64,000 bases of DNA from Mytilus edulis. Its lineage: Eukaryota; Mollusca; Bivalvia; Mytilida; Mytilidae. The notes beneath the pieces were generated by a model. The model saw nothing but the letters and a program-made list of their open reading frames with translations. It was not told the origin of the DNA and searched no databases. Position 1 is the first letter of the stretch; every line of letters starts with the position of its first letter. The position numbers and the translations under genes were made by a program. The DNA lies in assembly GCF_963676685.1 (NCBI RefSeq), contig NC_092345.1:79673592-79737591 (forward strand). The letters run 5' to 3'. Shown here piece by piece: positions 45,601 to 56,937 of this stretch.

Positions 45601-48600
45601 CACGAACCTCACTCGACCACTCAACATAGGTGAGCTTATATATGATCTTATAGCGATTCGGGTTGATAACCAGTTGAAATTAAGCCAGTTTTTTGTGTGT
45701 GTAGATTTGTATTGTTTTAAACTGTTATGACCTTTTAAAGTTAAATGTAGGTGTTTAATCTAAGAATTTCTTTTTTAAACTTATATACTTGTTTTATACT
45801 CAATTGGTAGTATGAAGCTAGGAGATATTTTAATTTTTGAAATTGAAGGCACAATTAACAAAGCAAACGGTAGTTTCAAATACTTTTAAATAGATCTTTA
45901 AGGATAATGTACCCTTGTGTTGATCCCATGCTAAACATAACAAAAATCTCTGTAGAAAGGTTATCTCGTCTTCATTCTCTGACATATTCTAGTTTGCCCT
46001 TTCATAAAATAGTGAATTTTTTTTAGTGTTCTATCGAACTTTCGAAAAAATATACCTGATAACCGTTCAGACAAAAAAATTATGTTGAAAAAATCTTACA
46101 GATACAGCAAGTGATTCTTAATAGCTATAAGATACATTTTTATTTTAAAATATAACTTTTAAATCTTACGAGAAACTATGCCAAGCTTAAAACTTTCACT
46201 GTAATCTCGCTCTAACTTATCCCCCCCCCCCCCCCAACAAAAAAAAAACAAACCAAACAAACAAACAAACCCGCAATACTATTGTCATTCTTATAGTCAG
46301 CACTAAATTGTTCACAAACAAATGTGTTTTAAGCTGCTAAAGACATATGATTCAAACGCTCAGAAAGTCCTTTGTTCTATATTTTTGCTCTCCATTTTTA
46401 TGCAAAACCTTTTACATTTTTATTCTATGGGTTATTGTTGAAGGTCGTACGATGACGTATGGTTGTTAACACATACATTGTACTTCCTTTGGTTTCTTAT
46501 GGAAATTTGTCCATTGACAACAAACATACCACATCATGTACTTTATATAAGTATTGTATAATTTACAACGTATTTTGGTGATCTTGCAAAATGATCGTAA
46601 TCCCGAAAATCGTAAACATATTTTCTTATCTTAAAAGGGTGCAAGAAGGGTTCCATTAACAGGCCAATAAATAAGATTACAGTTAATTTAACAAAAAAAT
46701 AAAAATATAGGTGTATTTTTTCTCTCATAATAACAGTAAACAGATTCACAACAATGTCAATTTCAAGAAAGCAGACAACAGTTAATTAGCTAATAACAGT
46801 ACAGCATCAATAATCTTGAATATATGCCACTTTTAACTAAAATATAAAGGCACAGAACCAGGACATAGGAGCACAGAACCAGGACCGTTTTTCTTATCAC
46901 CAGCACAGCGTCAGGACAATTCCGTTTAACGAACTTTCACGACTTTTGTAATATAATATTGTTGTAATATACTTTGCATGGTACTTATGACGCATCAGAG
47001 AAAAATTAAGCAACAAAACAGTCGTTTTATTGCCGTTCTGATACAATGTAAACAAACCCCCAGCACAGAATCAGGACCCACCAGCACCTGACAGGACCAC
47101 ATAACCAGCACAGAACGTTCTCTCGCAGGACAACCATACCCACCGTGAACCTGTGGTCAAAAGCGGAATATAATGAACTAATTTATTTCAGACTCTGGTG
47201 AAGGGAAGATAATCCAATTTGCATAGTTAGACTATAGTCTCACTTAGACTATCTAATGTTTTCCCCCTCATAAATTATTAGCATGAAAGATTATGTACCA
47301 GTGGTGGATCCAGAAAAGGGGGGTTCCGCGGGTTGGATCCCCCTTTTTTGGCCGATCAATGCATTTAAATGGGGACAAATAGTTGGAACCCCTCCCCTTT
47401 TTTCCTGGGTTGGGCCCCTTTTTAAAATGGCTAGATCCACCCTTGTGTTGATTCAATGCTAAACATATTGACATTTTATAGAAAATTCACAGCCTTTCCC
47501 CTTGTACTCTCGTATTTGGCAAATCGGTGGTTGGTAGATAGTAGACTATTGCATGCAATGCTAGCAATGATTTTCCTTAGATATTAATTTAAATGTGGTA
47601 CACCTTCTAGAGTGCTCGACTTATGTGACTCTGCACGATTTCATTTTGGAATTTAAAGATTGTTCATAACTTTTTGTAAACCATAAAGACTAACAAATCA
47701 TAGAAAAACAAGTGAGTTATCTATGTTTCAAATTTTATAACAAAAATCTCTGTATTAAAGTCTGTGGATTTTCTACAAAAATCTAGGTTTTATTTGCTTT
47801 AAAATCCCCTTTATCTATTAAATTCAATGAAATAATAAAAAAAAACAATGCTTTGCACGAAGCATCCCATTGGTATATGAACAAAATTTACCACCTCTTT
47901 TATTATTTATTTTTTTCTGTTTTGATACCATTGCAGATTGAAAATTTCGTAATTCACATGGCTACAGAAGGTGTCGTAAGCCTTTTTTCCCTTTTTGTAG
48001 CATCAATCAAGTATTGAACATATTTAAATTGTCGAATGTTTTTTTTATACAGATATTTGATTTTACAGTACTTATTTTTTACTTGTAGGAAAACGTATTG
48101 AATACAAGTCGAACTATTGCACAGAACCAACTCCAGATACAATTTGTAATGTGGAAGCAGGGGAAATGGCAGTTGTAATGACTGGGGTTATGTACCCTGA
48201 TGTAATTGAGAGCGTGAACTGTGCTTGCCCAAATAATGATTACAATTTACAATTGAAGAGAGCATACTATGTGTCCACTTTCGAAATCACCCATGAATTT
48301 GTCTGCAGTATGGTAAATATTATGTTGAATGTAAAAAAAAAGTTAGATAAAAACCGAATAGATAACATACATAACAAGTTATATTTCTTTTTATCTTTTG
48401 ATCTTCGAGTGACGAACCATCCTTTTTTTTATTTAAAGGGAAGTTTAATATAAACTAGGAAACAAGGTCTACCGGACCGAATTAACTGTACTTTTATTTA
48501 ATCGTATCTTTTTATTTTAATTCTAAAAGCTATATTTTATGTTTAATTATTCAAATTGTAGTTACTAGTGGTAACCTAAAAATGAAAGCACACACATTTC

Positions 48601-48875
48601 TGAAATATGCTTCGTCTGTTATCTGCTCTTTAGTCGGGTTGTTATCTCTTTGACACATTCCCCATTTCCATTCTTAATTTTGTTAATATCTTTTTGAATA
48701 ATTTTAGAGAACCTGCAACATGAACACATCCAATAGAAGAGTGTGTAAGAAAATAAAAAAGGACGAAACTACGGAATACAGGTGTACTTGTCCGGAAGAA
48801 TACGAATGCCGCATGGAACCTTCAGCAAGAAAGGGTTATTGTGAAAGACGAGTTGAATGTAGAAAGAACAATTGA
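42686..48875 (+). CDS. Secreted Cys-rich protein with CxCP motifs, 3' exons (possible giant-lens/Argos-like)
   Basis: Three exons join in frame: 42686-42896 (acceptor TTTTGCAG, phase 0 in, phase 1 out), 48089-48312 (phase 1 in, phase 0 out) and 48708-48875 (stop TGA 48873-48875). They give about 200 residues with three repeated cysteine blocks: CTCPDGITCPRGW, CACPNNDY and CTCPEEYECRM, ending CERRVECRKNN. The CxCPxxxxC pattern in a small secreted protein resembles the group containing insect giant-lens/Argos (an EGF-receptor ligand antagonist) and centipede venom homologues. This is from memory of the pattern and is tentative. No Met or signal peptide is visible in the first of these exons, so at least one 5' exon is missing; it may lie upstream of the satellite at 38.0-42.25 kb. 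The first intron (5.2 kb) contains transposon element B. Confidence 0.65.
43396..43439 (+). repeat. Left terminal inverted repeat of element B
   Basis: 44-bp arm identical in inverse orientation to 47104-47147; beyond it similarity continues weakly through the GTGCTGGT motifs. Confidence 0.9.
43431..43835 (+). promoter_or_regulatory. Left subterminal motif array of element B
   Basis: Repeated GTGCTGGT with neighbouring GGTCCTGA/GGTCCTGT: two copies within 43431-43460 and at least three more in 43762-43835. Orientation is opposite to the copies near the right end. Confidence 0.58.
44935..45215 (+). repeat. Dispersed repeat (GACAGTTCTTGTCCATTCGT family) inside element B
   Basis: ACCAGGTTTAATCCACCATT ... 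GACAGTTCTTGTCCATTCGT ... AGTTCAGTATTTTTGTGATT. Tail-only fragments occur at 13255-13310 and 54095-54145. Confidence 0.7.
46220..46262 (+). repeat. Poly-C, poly-A and (AAAC)n tract
   Basis: About 16 C, then A-rich run, then CAAACAAACAAACAAAC. Confidence 0.8.
46432..46540 (-). repeat. Dispersed repeat 'GATGTGGTATGATTGC' family, fragment in element B
   Basis: GGTCGTACGATGACGTATGG ... ATACCACATCATGTAC; inverse of the 18206 type. Confidence 0.5.
46849..47115 (-). promoter_or_regulatory. Right subterminal motif array of element B
   Basis: Inverse copies (CCAGCACAG, TCAGGACC and variants such as AACCAGGACC) cluster at 46849-46925 and 47058-47115. Confidence 0.58.
47104..47147 (-). repeat. Right terminal inverted repeat of element B
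   Basis: Exact reverse complement of 43396-43439; followed by AACCT, which also precedes the left arm. Confidence 0.9.
47300..47452. repeat. Quasi-palindromic dispersed repeat (GGCGGATCCAGCCATTT family), copy 3
   Basis: Reverse orientation: GTGGTGGATCCAG, TTTTTTGGCCGATCAATGCA, AAAATGGCTAGATCCACCC. Confidence 0.68.
47453..48088. other. 3' part of the long CxCP intron after element B
   Basis: AT-rich; no element ends seen. Leads into the acceptor at 48088. Confidence 0.35.
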
Positions 48876-51569
48876 GAACTGAAATATTCTTATTATCATT
48901 AGTGAATAAGTATAACTGTTAGTAACACCTATTAAGAAACTGTTAAAATGAACAAATGCTGTAGAACCGTTTATTTTGTATTTTTTGTAAAGCTTTTTCC
49001 ATAACTGCCAGTCATCTGTTGTTAATGATCTTACAAGTTATGTGTACATATAATATATGTTGTTGTTACGTGATTTTTATTCATATCTTTATAAATACAT
49101 TTTAGTCAAATCAAATATTTTTTATTGAAACTAAATTGTGGATTTGATAGTTGTTTGTACACAATAGAAATGAAATTTGCTTGTACATTCAAATATCATG
49201 CTAACACAATTTGATTCCTGGAAAATAGTCTTATGAATCAAGTCGATAAGGTACAAGAATTCTCTTGATGTTTTGTGTGATCACAGAGAGGAAGAGCCAT
49301 TTTCCTCTGATTTTTTTCATTTGATTATGTAGGTAAATCATGTTTCTAAATAGCCTGATAGATGATCATAGATGCTAATTATAGTACATGAAAATACGTC
49401 ACATCATCTATTTTCGGTCGGTTACGTTTACAAATATCCCCTCTTTGAAATAACAGGGCAAACTTGGTCACTATCATCATTGGGGTAACTAGTTTAAAAA
49501 TGTGTTCAATTACCCTAACTGCCAAGCAAGATGGCTGAAAATAGACGATGGGGGATAAAAATGCAAGTTTTGTATATTGTTTTGAAAACCGTTACGAATA
49601 GAGAAAATTTGGCGGACTCGTGTTCAGAATGTAAAGCTCTACTAATTGTTGATGTCAAAACAGTCTGGACAACTTTTTATAGGAGTTTCTACCCTTAATT
49701 GACAAATTTTACCACTTTTACATCGTTGCCTATTGTCTTGAAAACTATGATAGGTAGAAAGACACCTTCAATGAAAAGAAGATCAGCAAGACAGTCAGGT
49801 TTAACAAGTAAGTCTACATGGTCGGTATCGTCAGTCGATTCCTTATAAGAGTTATTGCCCTTTGATGATGATTTTGCCATTATTTCAATCTTTTTTGCCA
49901 TTTTTTTCTTTCGTTTTTGCCTTATATCTTTATAAAAAAAGAATAGAAACTTTACAAACAAAACTGATCAACAAGACAAGATCTGCATGAAGACAATATG
50001 AAGGAAATCGTCTGACGACTCCTTATTATTAGGACTGGCCTTTTATGACAATTTTTACCATTTCTTTTGCGTTTTGCATTATATGATAAAAAATATAATA
50101 GATAAATAGACACTTCAAATCACAAAAATGATCAGCAAGGCAAGATCAACTAACAAGTCAAATGTTGCCAATATTGTTTGTTGACTGTCACTCTTTATAG
50201 GAGTGATTGCTTTTTTAAATGTGGACCAATCTAATTAACTATAGATCTCTAATTAACGTGGATTTGTTTACCCTCTTTTATTTTTTGAGCAAAAACTAAA
50301 GAAAATAGCCAGAACTAAACCAACTCAATGATCATTAATACAAGATCAACAAAAACAGAAATTATTGTCATGAATTCTTTTCATTTATAATTTGTATTTA
50401 CTTTTTTGGTTATTTATTAACTGTGTTTTAACATGTCCATGAATCAAATACTATGTTCAATATCCAGAATCACAAAACAATTTCTAGTTTAGCGAAACAC
50501 CAGTTGATTTTCTTTGGAGGTGAGGTTGAGGGAATAATCGAAACGTTATACATGACCTGGTAAGAACTAACCATAGATTATTTTGCACAAGACAGAATGT
50601 AAATAAATATTCTGCAACATAAAATGCAGGAATCAGCGTTAGAATACATACCCTTTATAGGTCTGTCAATAAAACTAGTACGATTGTTTGGATTATCCAA
50701 TCGGTTACCGAAATACAACACCTATAGGGGCTCTGACATAAATGACTAGTGAATTTACGATATATTATATAATAAGTAGTCTCAGTATGTACACATAAAG
50801 AGATAAATCCTGTTGAACTATTAAACTTTAAATAAAGGTAGTACTAATAATAAGCACTGCCCTTTCCTGGATCTTGATATTTAAATCATAAGCGGGAAGC
50901 TTAATACCAAAACTTACGATTAAGAGATGATTTTTTGTTTCCTATTGTTCATTATCTATTTTGAAATGGTGACGTTCCTAAGTCACTATTTGATGGTGTT
51001 TATATATCTCAACTTGTACGATTCGCTCGTATATGTAACAACGTATTGGATTTTAACGAAACCTCTCTATGCATTACTGAAAAAATATTACACCAGGGTG
51101 TTTGATATCACAAACTAGTCAATAAATTTATTTCGCATCTAATCTTTTATGGTAATATTCTTTACAAAGCACTAACAGTCGGCATTCATCTTAAAAGCTA
51201 ACAAAACCTTTAACAGACTTATTACGAAGGGATATAGTTACGATACTGTGGTCAGGTCATTAAAGATGGCATATTATGGCTTTAATATTGATTCACTTTA
51301 ATATATTATTAGGGTTTTTGCATCGCAAACAAACACATTTATTCTAAAACCAGTTGTTTGAATGATGCAGATTATGTTCTTCTCAAATATTTTATGACTG
51401 TATGACACTTAAAACTTCTAACGTGTAGGATTGTGCTTGATATTCATATATGATGAAGACATAATCTTTCAATCAGTTTAATTGAGGTCTGTAGCTGACA
51501 TGTCAGAAACTGCTACGGTAGTCCTTTGTTGATTTATGTATCAGTGTTATTTTGCTTACTAGAAGTTTC
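48876..51569. other. 3' flank of the CxCP gene, no further gene seen
   Basis: AT-rich. 49403-49556 has weakly inverse ends (ATCATCTATTTTCGG and GCTGAAAATAGACGAT), perhaps a small MITE. Remaining ORFs are short and featureless. Confidence 0.35.
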
Positions 51570-51955
51570 TTTTGTTACCTATTCTGACATCAACCTCAAG
51601 ACTTTTTCAAACTGAGTTGCTGTGTGGTTGTTTTTCTACAATGGTTAGAGATATGAGGAAGGGTTGAGATCTCACAAAACATGATAAACCCCGCCGCATT
51701 TTTTCTGCTGTCAGAAGTCAGGAGCCTCTGGTTTTGTTAGTATTTTATGATGTTTAATTTTAGTTCATTTCTTTATTATATATACTGTTTCGGAGTTTAG
51801 TGTGGTACACATTTTTTGTTTTGGGCCAGCTAAAGCACGCCTCCGTGTGCAGGATTTTTACGCTGTATTGAAGACCCACTGGTGGCCTTCGGATGTTTTT
51901 TGCTCTTTGGTCGGGTTGTTGTCTCTTTGACACATTCTCTATTTTCATTCTCAAT
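51570..51955 (+). repeat. Dispersed repeat (GGTCGGGTTGTTGTCTCTTT family)
   Basis: AACCCCGCCGCATTTTTTCT ... AGACCCACTGGTGGCCTTCG ... GTCTCTTTGACACATTCTCT. A tail fragment sits at 48610-48680 in the last CxCP intron. I recall it as frequent in mussels. Confidence 0.62.
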
Positions 51956-52678
51956 TAATCAGTGTTCATACTAAATATAAAAAACCAGTAATAAACAATA
52001 ACCACAAGGACTCTTAGATCGGTACTCTTCACAGACACTTATACCGACACCGATATAGATGCCTACACTTACTGACAAAAAACTGGGTTGGAGAGGTAAA
52101 GAATATAAATTCTCTATATGGTTTAAAGTTAACTTTTGAATCAGCGTTAGAAACTGAAAGTTATTTCATTATTTTTTTTAATCTTTTAAGGGATGCATTT
52201 CTGTTATTCCATCTGGTTCTTTTTGTTTTACTGCATCCATCAAAGAATTAAACTTTCGTTTTGTTTGTTTGGGTAATGGTTGTGCCACTGCATCGACGTT
52301 TTCTATCTCTTCTGATAACAATATGAGATGGAGCTATGCTACTTATTCTGTGGTTACGATCATACCCCTCGTACCATATTATTTCTGCTTTGTTTGACCT
52401 AAGCGTTGCAACCATTAAGAATGAGACCATCTGTGTATTTTAGTTTTAGAGAGAATATTGACCATTGACCACTTATTGCCAACGAATAGAAGAATTTAAG
52501 CGAAAAATGGGGTAACTGTTCACAAATTGTAATTTGAACAAAGTTTTAAGCACTTTCTGTAAACAGCCAAAATACAAATTATAAACTGTACCACTTTTTT
52601 TTAATCAAATATAATTATCACACATCATTATAGAATTAAAAGTGTCAATATAATAGTAAGAGTGTTTTAATAAAATCT
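51956..52678. other. No gene seen
   Basis: A 60-codon minus-strand ORF at 52248-52430 has no recognisable feature. Confidence 0.3.
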
Positions 52679-53096
52679 ATGGTGGCCAGGTGCGGCCATT
52701 TCGCCTTTTCGCGTTTTCGTGTTTTCTTCCTTCACTTTGCAAACGCGATATCGGGAAATCGGGAAATCGAGAAATCGAGAAAGTGAAATCGAGAAATTGG
52801 AAATAGGGAAATAGGAAAATCGAGAAATCGGGAAATCGAGAAATCGGGAAATCGAGAAATCAAGAAAGCAAAAACGCGAAACACAAAAGCGAAATGAATT
52901 TCTCGATTTCGCGTTTTTGCCTTCTCGATATCCCGATTTCCCGATTCCCCAATTTCTCGATTTCTCGATTACTCTATTTCCCGATTTCCCGATTTCACAA
53001 TTTCTCAATTTCTCGATTTCCCGATTTCGCGTTGGAAAAGTGAGAGGAGAAAACGCGAAAACACGATAAGGGTAAATGGCCGCATCCGGCCATCAT
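52679..53096. mobile_element. Foldback element with GAAATCG simple-repeat arms
   Basis: Outer arms about 48 bp (ATGGTGGCCAGGTGCGGCCA / TGGCCGCATCCGGCCATCAT, then GTTTTCG/CGAAAAC). Inside, about 150 bp of (GAAATCGG/GAAATCGA)n is followed by about 130 bp of the complement (TTTCTCGATTTCCCGATT). The whole could fold as one ~400-nt hairpin. Confidence 0.75.
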
Positions 53097-53254
53097 AAAA
53101 ATCCAACATTTAACCATAAACTTAAAAGAAGCCGTAAAGGTGCAATGCAATATCTTGATTATAGTTAGTAGAGTACTAATAGATTTTTTACTTTTTCTTA
53201 AAATACACATTTTCACAATTTTGCACACTTTTATACCTTCATACATATTTAATA

Positions 53255-53490
53255 ATTACAACAGCATGAGTAATGGGTGGACGTTTGACCGAAATCCTGA
53301 AAGCACAGCCAAAACGAAACAGATTACAACAGCATGAGTAATGGATGGACGTATGCTCGAAATCCTGAAAGCACAGCCAAAATTAAACAGATTACAACAG
53401 CATGAGTAACGGATGGACGTTTGATCGAAATCATGAAAGCACAGCCAAAACTAAACAGATTACAACAGCATGAGTAATGAATGGTCGTTG
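53255..53490 (+). repeat. 68-bp tandem repeat
   Basis: ATTACAACAGCATGAGTAAT...GAAAGCACAGCCAAAA starts at 53255, 53323, 53391 and 53459, exactly 68 bases apart. Confidence 0.88.
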
Positions 53491-53529
53491 TTCTTCTAAA
53501 ACGCGATTTCTTTTCAAATTTTTCCTTTA

Positions 53530-53764
53530 GGAATTTCTCGAAATATTGATTTAATTTTACCGTTCATGAAAAATAAACTCCCAAGTATTTATATTTGTTT
53601 ACGTCATCGATTAAAACATCCCCTATTTGGAAAACAGTTATCATTTGTGCTTTCCTACCCCTAGAACTTTCGATTTTTTGGCATTTTATGTTTGATTTTG
53701 AAACAAATTCACTGGCAACATTCAACATGTTATGTAATTCTCCTTCGGTTTTCCCAGTCTGCAA
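53530..53764 (-). pseudogene. LINE reverse-transcriptase fragment
   Basis: Minus-strand open stretch with LINE-type RT blocks: KTEGELHNMLNVASEFVSK, then QIGDVLIDDVNKYKYLGVYF. The IxxVxxYKYLGVxF block is typical of LINE RT C-terminal regions. No catalytic box or flanking ORF remains, so it is a relic. Confidence 0.65.
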
Positions 53765-54221
53765 AGAGTAGGCTACTTATAACTATTGTCGCTACATTAA
53801 TATGGAGATTCTAAAATTCGTTTATGTTTGAAACAAGTCCAGACATTAGAATACAAAATAATGTAAAAAATAAAGTAGCATGACATTAACCTAATCGAAA
53901 ACAAATACCCCTATAGTGACTTACATGCATGTTTATCATTTTAAGTTTGAGGATATACACATATATATATTCCGATCTGCATGCCTTATATATCATGTAG
54001 TGTGTTTCGACGCTAGATTAAAACTGACGAGGAAAGGGAGTAAGACGAGTATCATGCGTTCGAATCCCGGCCAGGGAAGAAAAACATTTCCGTCTTGAAT
54101 TTTGCTCAGAGTTCAGTTTTAGTGATTTTACTTTTTAAAAACGTTTGAAGCTCATATCGTATCTGCTTTTGAATCGAAAACGAACTTTACTACACTAATG
54201 ATGGACTAACACGGAACAAAC
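53765..54221. other. Spacer with a tRNA-like B box (possible SINE remnant)
   Basis: GCGTTCGAATCCCGGCCAGG at 54058-54077 resembles a Pol III B box (GGTTCGAATCC). It is followed by a tail GAGTTCAGTTTTAGTGATTT shared with the dispersed repeat at 44935. No full tRNA fold is evident. Confidence 0.4.
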
Positions 54222-56362
54222 CCCTATACAATCTATTATACATCATCAAAATCGTGTGTACATACCCCTCTGCCAACGTGTGCACATCATTGACCTTTCC
54301 TCTTTAAAAACGTTTGTACATCATCAACATTCCCCTCTACAAACATGTGTACATCATTGACATACCCCTCTACAAACGTTTGTACGTAATACACATCGCC
54401 CCTCTTCAAACGTTTGTACATAATCAACAAAACTCTCTACAAACGTGTATCCATCATCATCATACCCCTTTACAAACGTTTGTACATCATTAAAATTCCC
54501 CTCTACAGACGTGTGTACATCATCAACAAACCCCTCTACAAACGTGTATCCATTATCAATAAACCCCTCTACAAACGTGTATCCATTATCAACAAACCCC
54601 TCTACAAACGTTTGTACATCATTAACATTGCTCCTCTACAACCGTTTTTACATACTAAACATCGTCCCTCTACAAACGTTTGTACATAATCAACAAACCC
54701 TCTACAAGCGTGTATCCATTATCAACATCCCCCTTTACAAACGCTTGTACATCATTCACATTCCCCTCTACACACGTTTGTACATAATAAACATCGCCCC
54801 TCTACAAACGTTTGTACATAATCAACCTCGCAGCTGAATAAACGTTTAGAAGACATCATAAACATCTCCCATTACAAAAGTTTGTATATCTACAACATAC
54901 TCATATACAAACGTTAGTACATCATCAACATCATCAATCTACAAACGTTTATACATCATCATCATACCCCTCTAAAAACGTGTGTCCATTATCATAATTC
55001 CCCTATACAAACGTTTATACATCATCAAAATTCCCCCTCTACAAACGTGTGTACATGATAAACATCGCCCCTATACAAACGTTTGTACATAATAATAATC
55101 ATCAACCCCTCTACAAACGTGTATCTATATCAACATACCCCTTAAGAAAAACGTGTGTACATCATTATCAGTGACATTTCCTCTCTAAAACGATTGTATA
55201 TCTTTGACATTCTTCCTCTACAAACGCTTGTGCATCATCAACATCCTCCCTCTAAAAACGTTATTTACATCATCAACATTCCCGTCTACACACGTTTGAA
55301 CATCATCAACATCCCCCCCTCTTAAAACGATTATACATCACCAACACACCGATCTACACACGTTTGAATATCATCAACATACCCCCTCTACAAACGTTTT
55401 TTACATCATCAACATCGCCCCTCTACAAACGATTATACATCATCAACATCACCCTCTACAAACGTTTGTACATCATCAACATCCCCCTCTACAAACGATT
55501 ATAAATCACCAACATTCCCCTCTACAAACGTTTGTACATCATATACACCCCTCTCTACAAACGTTTGTACATCATTGACATCTCCTCACGAAAACGATTG
55601 TGTACATCAACATCCTCCCTCTACAAACATATGTACATCATCAACATCCCCCTCTACAAACGATTATACATTACCAACATCCCCCCTCTAAAAACATTTA
55701 TACATCTTGAAAATCGTCCCTCTTCAAACGTTTATACATCATGAACATATATACCTCTCTAAAAACGTTTAGACATCATCAACATCCCCCTCTACAAACG
55801 ATTGTTCATCATCAACATCCCCCTTTACAAACGTTTATACATCCTCAAAATCGTCCCTCCTTAAACGTTTATACATCTTTAACATATATACCTCTCTACA
55901 AACGTTTGTAAATCACCAATATCCCCCTTCTACACACGTTTGAACATCATCAACATCCCCCTCTACACACGTTTGTATATCATCAATATCACTTCTCTAC
56001 AAACGATTATACTTCATCAACAACCCCCACTACAAAGATATATACATCATAAACATCCCCTCTAAAAACGAATATAAATCACCAACATCCCCCTTTACAA
56101 ACGTTTGTACATTATCAACATCCCCCTCTACACACGTTTGTACATCATCAACACCCCCTCTAAAACGAATATAAATCACCAACATCTCCCTTTACAAACG
56201 TTTGCACATCATGAACATCCCCCTCTACACACGTTTGTACAACATCAATAGCACTTCTCTACAAACGATCGTACATCATCAACATCATCACTTTACAAAC
56301 GTATGTACATCATCAATATACACCCCTTTTCTTACGTTTGCACATCATCAATATTCACCCCT
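54222..56362 (+). repeat. Second 31-33-bp satellite array, degenerate
   Basis: Same monomer family as 38022-42250 (CTCTACAAACGTTTGTACAT, ATCATCAACAT) but with variable unit length, more indels and no long higher-order period seen. Ends about 575 bp upstream of copy 2's ATG. Confidence 0.87.
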
Positions 56363-56673
56363 CTTGATTGCCATGAACGTTTTCTATTTACAATGAAGCT
56401 TAATAACCTATCTACTTTGGATAGAATACGAACGTTGGAACATCGTGATTGACCAACAGGAAACGTTCCTCCTTTACAAACGTTTGATGCTCAATAACAT
56501 ATCTACTTCAGGTCGAAAACGAACGTTTGTACATTTTGTACGCCGGCGTTTTAAAAATTTGAGAATGACTTTGCTTAAGAAAAGTTTTAGCGAGGGCAAC
56601 ATATTTTTCCAGTCGTCATCATATTTAACGGAAAGATAAACACGCACAGGTTTCTTTAAGTTGTCATCTCGCA
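56363..56673. other. Upstream spacer of Cys-rich gene copy 2
   Basis: Contains a stray GTTTACAAACGTTTG-type monomer. Homology to the window start begins at 56674 (GTATCATATGTTGCCACATT). Confidence 0.4.
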
Positions 56674-56850
56674 GTATCATATGTTGCCACATTTGTATGT
56701 ATGCTTTTCAATCTAGTCAGCGTTTTTGGCATATGTTGTTTTCAAATTTATTCGTAAAATTTAATATTCAGCTTTTTAAACAAGTCAGCGGTTTTTTTTG
56801 CATCTGTTGTATACTGCTAGTCAGCCTTTTTGGCATCTGTTGCTTCATAC

Positions 56851-56858
56851 TATTTAAT
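56851..56858 (+). promoter_or_regulatory. TATA-like box of Cys-rich gene copy 2
   Basis: TATTTAAT about 80 bases upstream of the ATG at 56938, in the same context as copy 1. Confidence 0.42.
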
Positions 56859-56937
56859 CATTACACTCTACGTACAAGTTATCATTTACAGGCCTTCACT
56901 TGAAACACACAAAAGTTCCGCAGATTATCTCTGAAAA

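Larger units (their letters stand above)
43396..47147. mobile_element. DNA transposon element B: 44-bp perfect TIRs, 5-bp target duplication
   Basis: 43396-43439 (starting CACGGTGGGTATGGTTGTCC) is exactly repeated in inverse at 47104-47147. AACCT flanks both ends (43391-43395 and 47148-47152). Length is 3752 bp. Copies of a motif containing GTGCTGGT and GTCCTGA lie inside both ends in opposite orientations. The ends align with those of element A (CACGG, then GTA.GGT.GTC, CGAG and CGTT in common). No convincing gene is seen inside. It has been invaded by a dispersed repeat at about 44935-45215 and a short one at about 46432-46540, and holds a poly-C/poly-A tract at 46220-46262. It sits in the first intron seen of the CxCP gene. 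Confidence 0.86.

Noticed and set aside
45551..45629. Small exon in element B resembling a degenerate zinc finger (CNCGRQ)
   Set aside because: Splice-like borders exist, but the finger-like frame ends in TAG and lacks the His pair; too weak to call.
54040..54090. tRNA gene
   Set aside because: Only a B-box-like GTTCGAATCCC is present; no acceptor stem or anticodon arm could be paired, so at most a SINE remnant.
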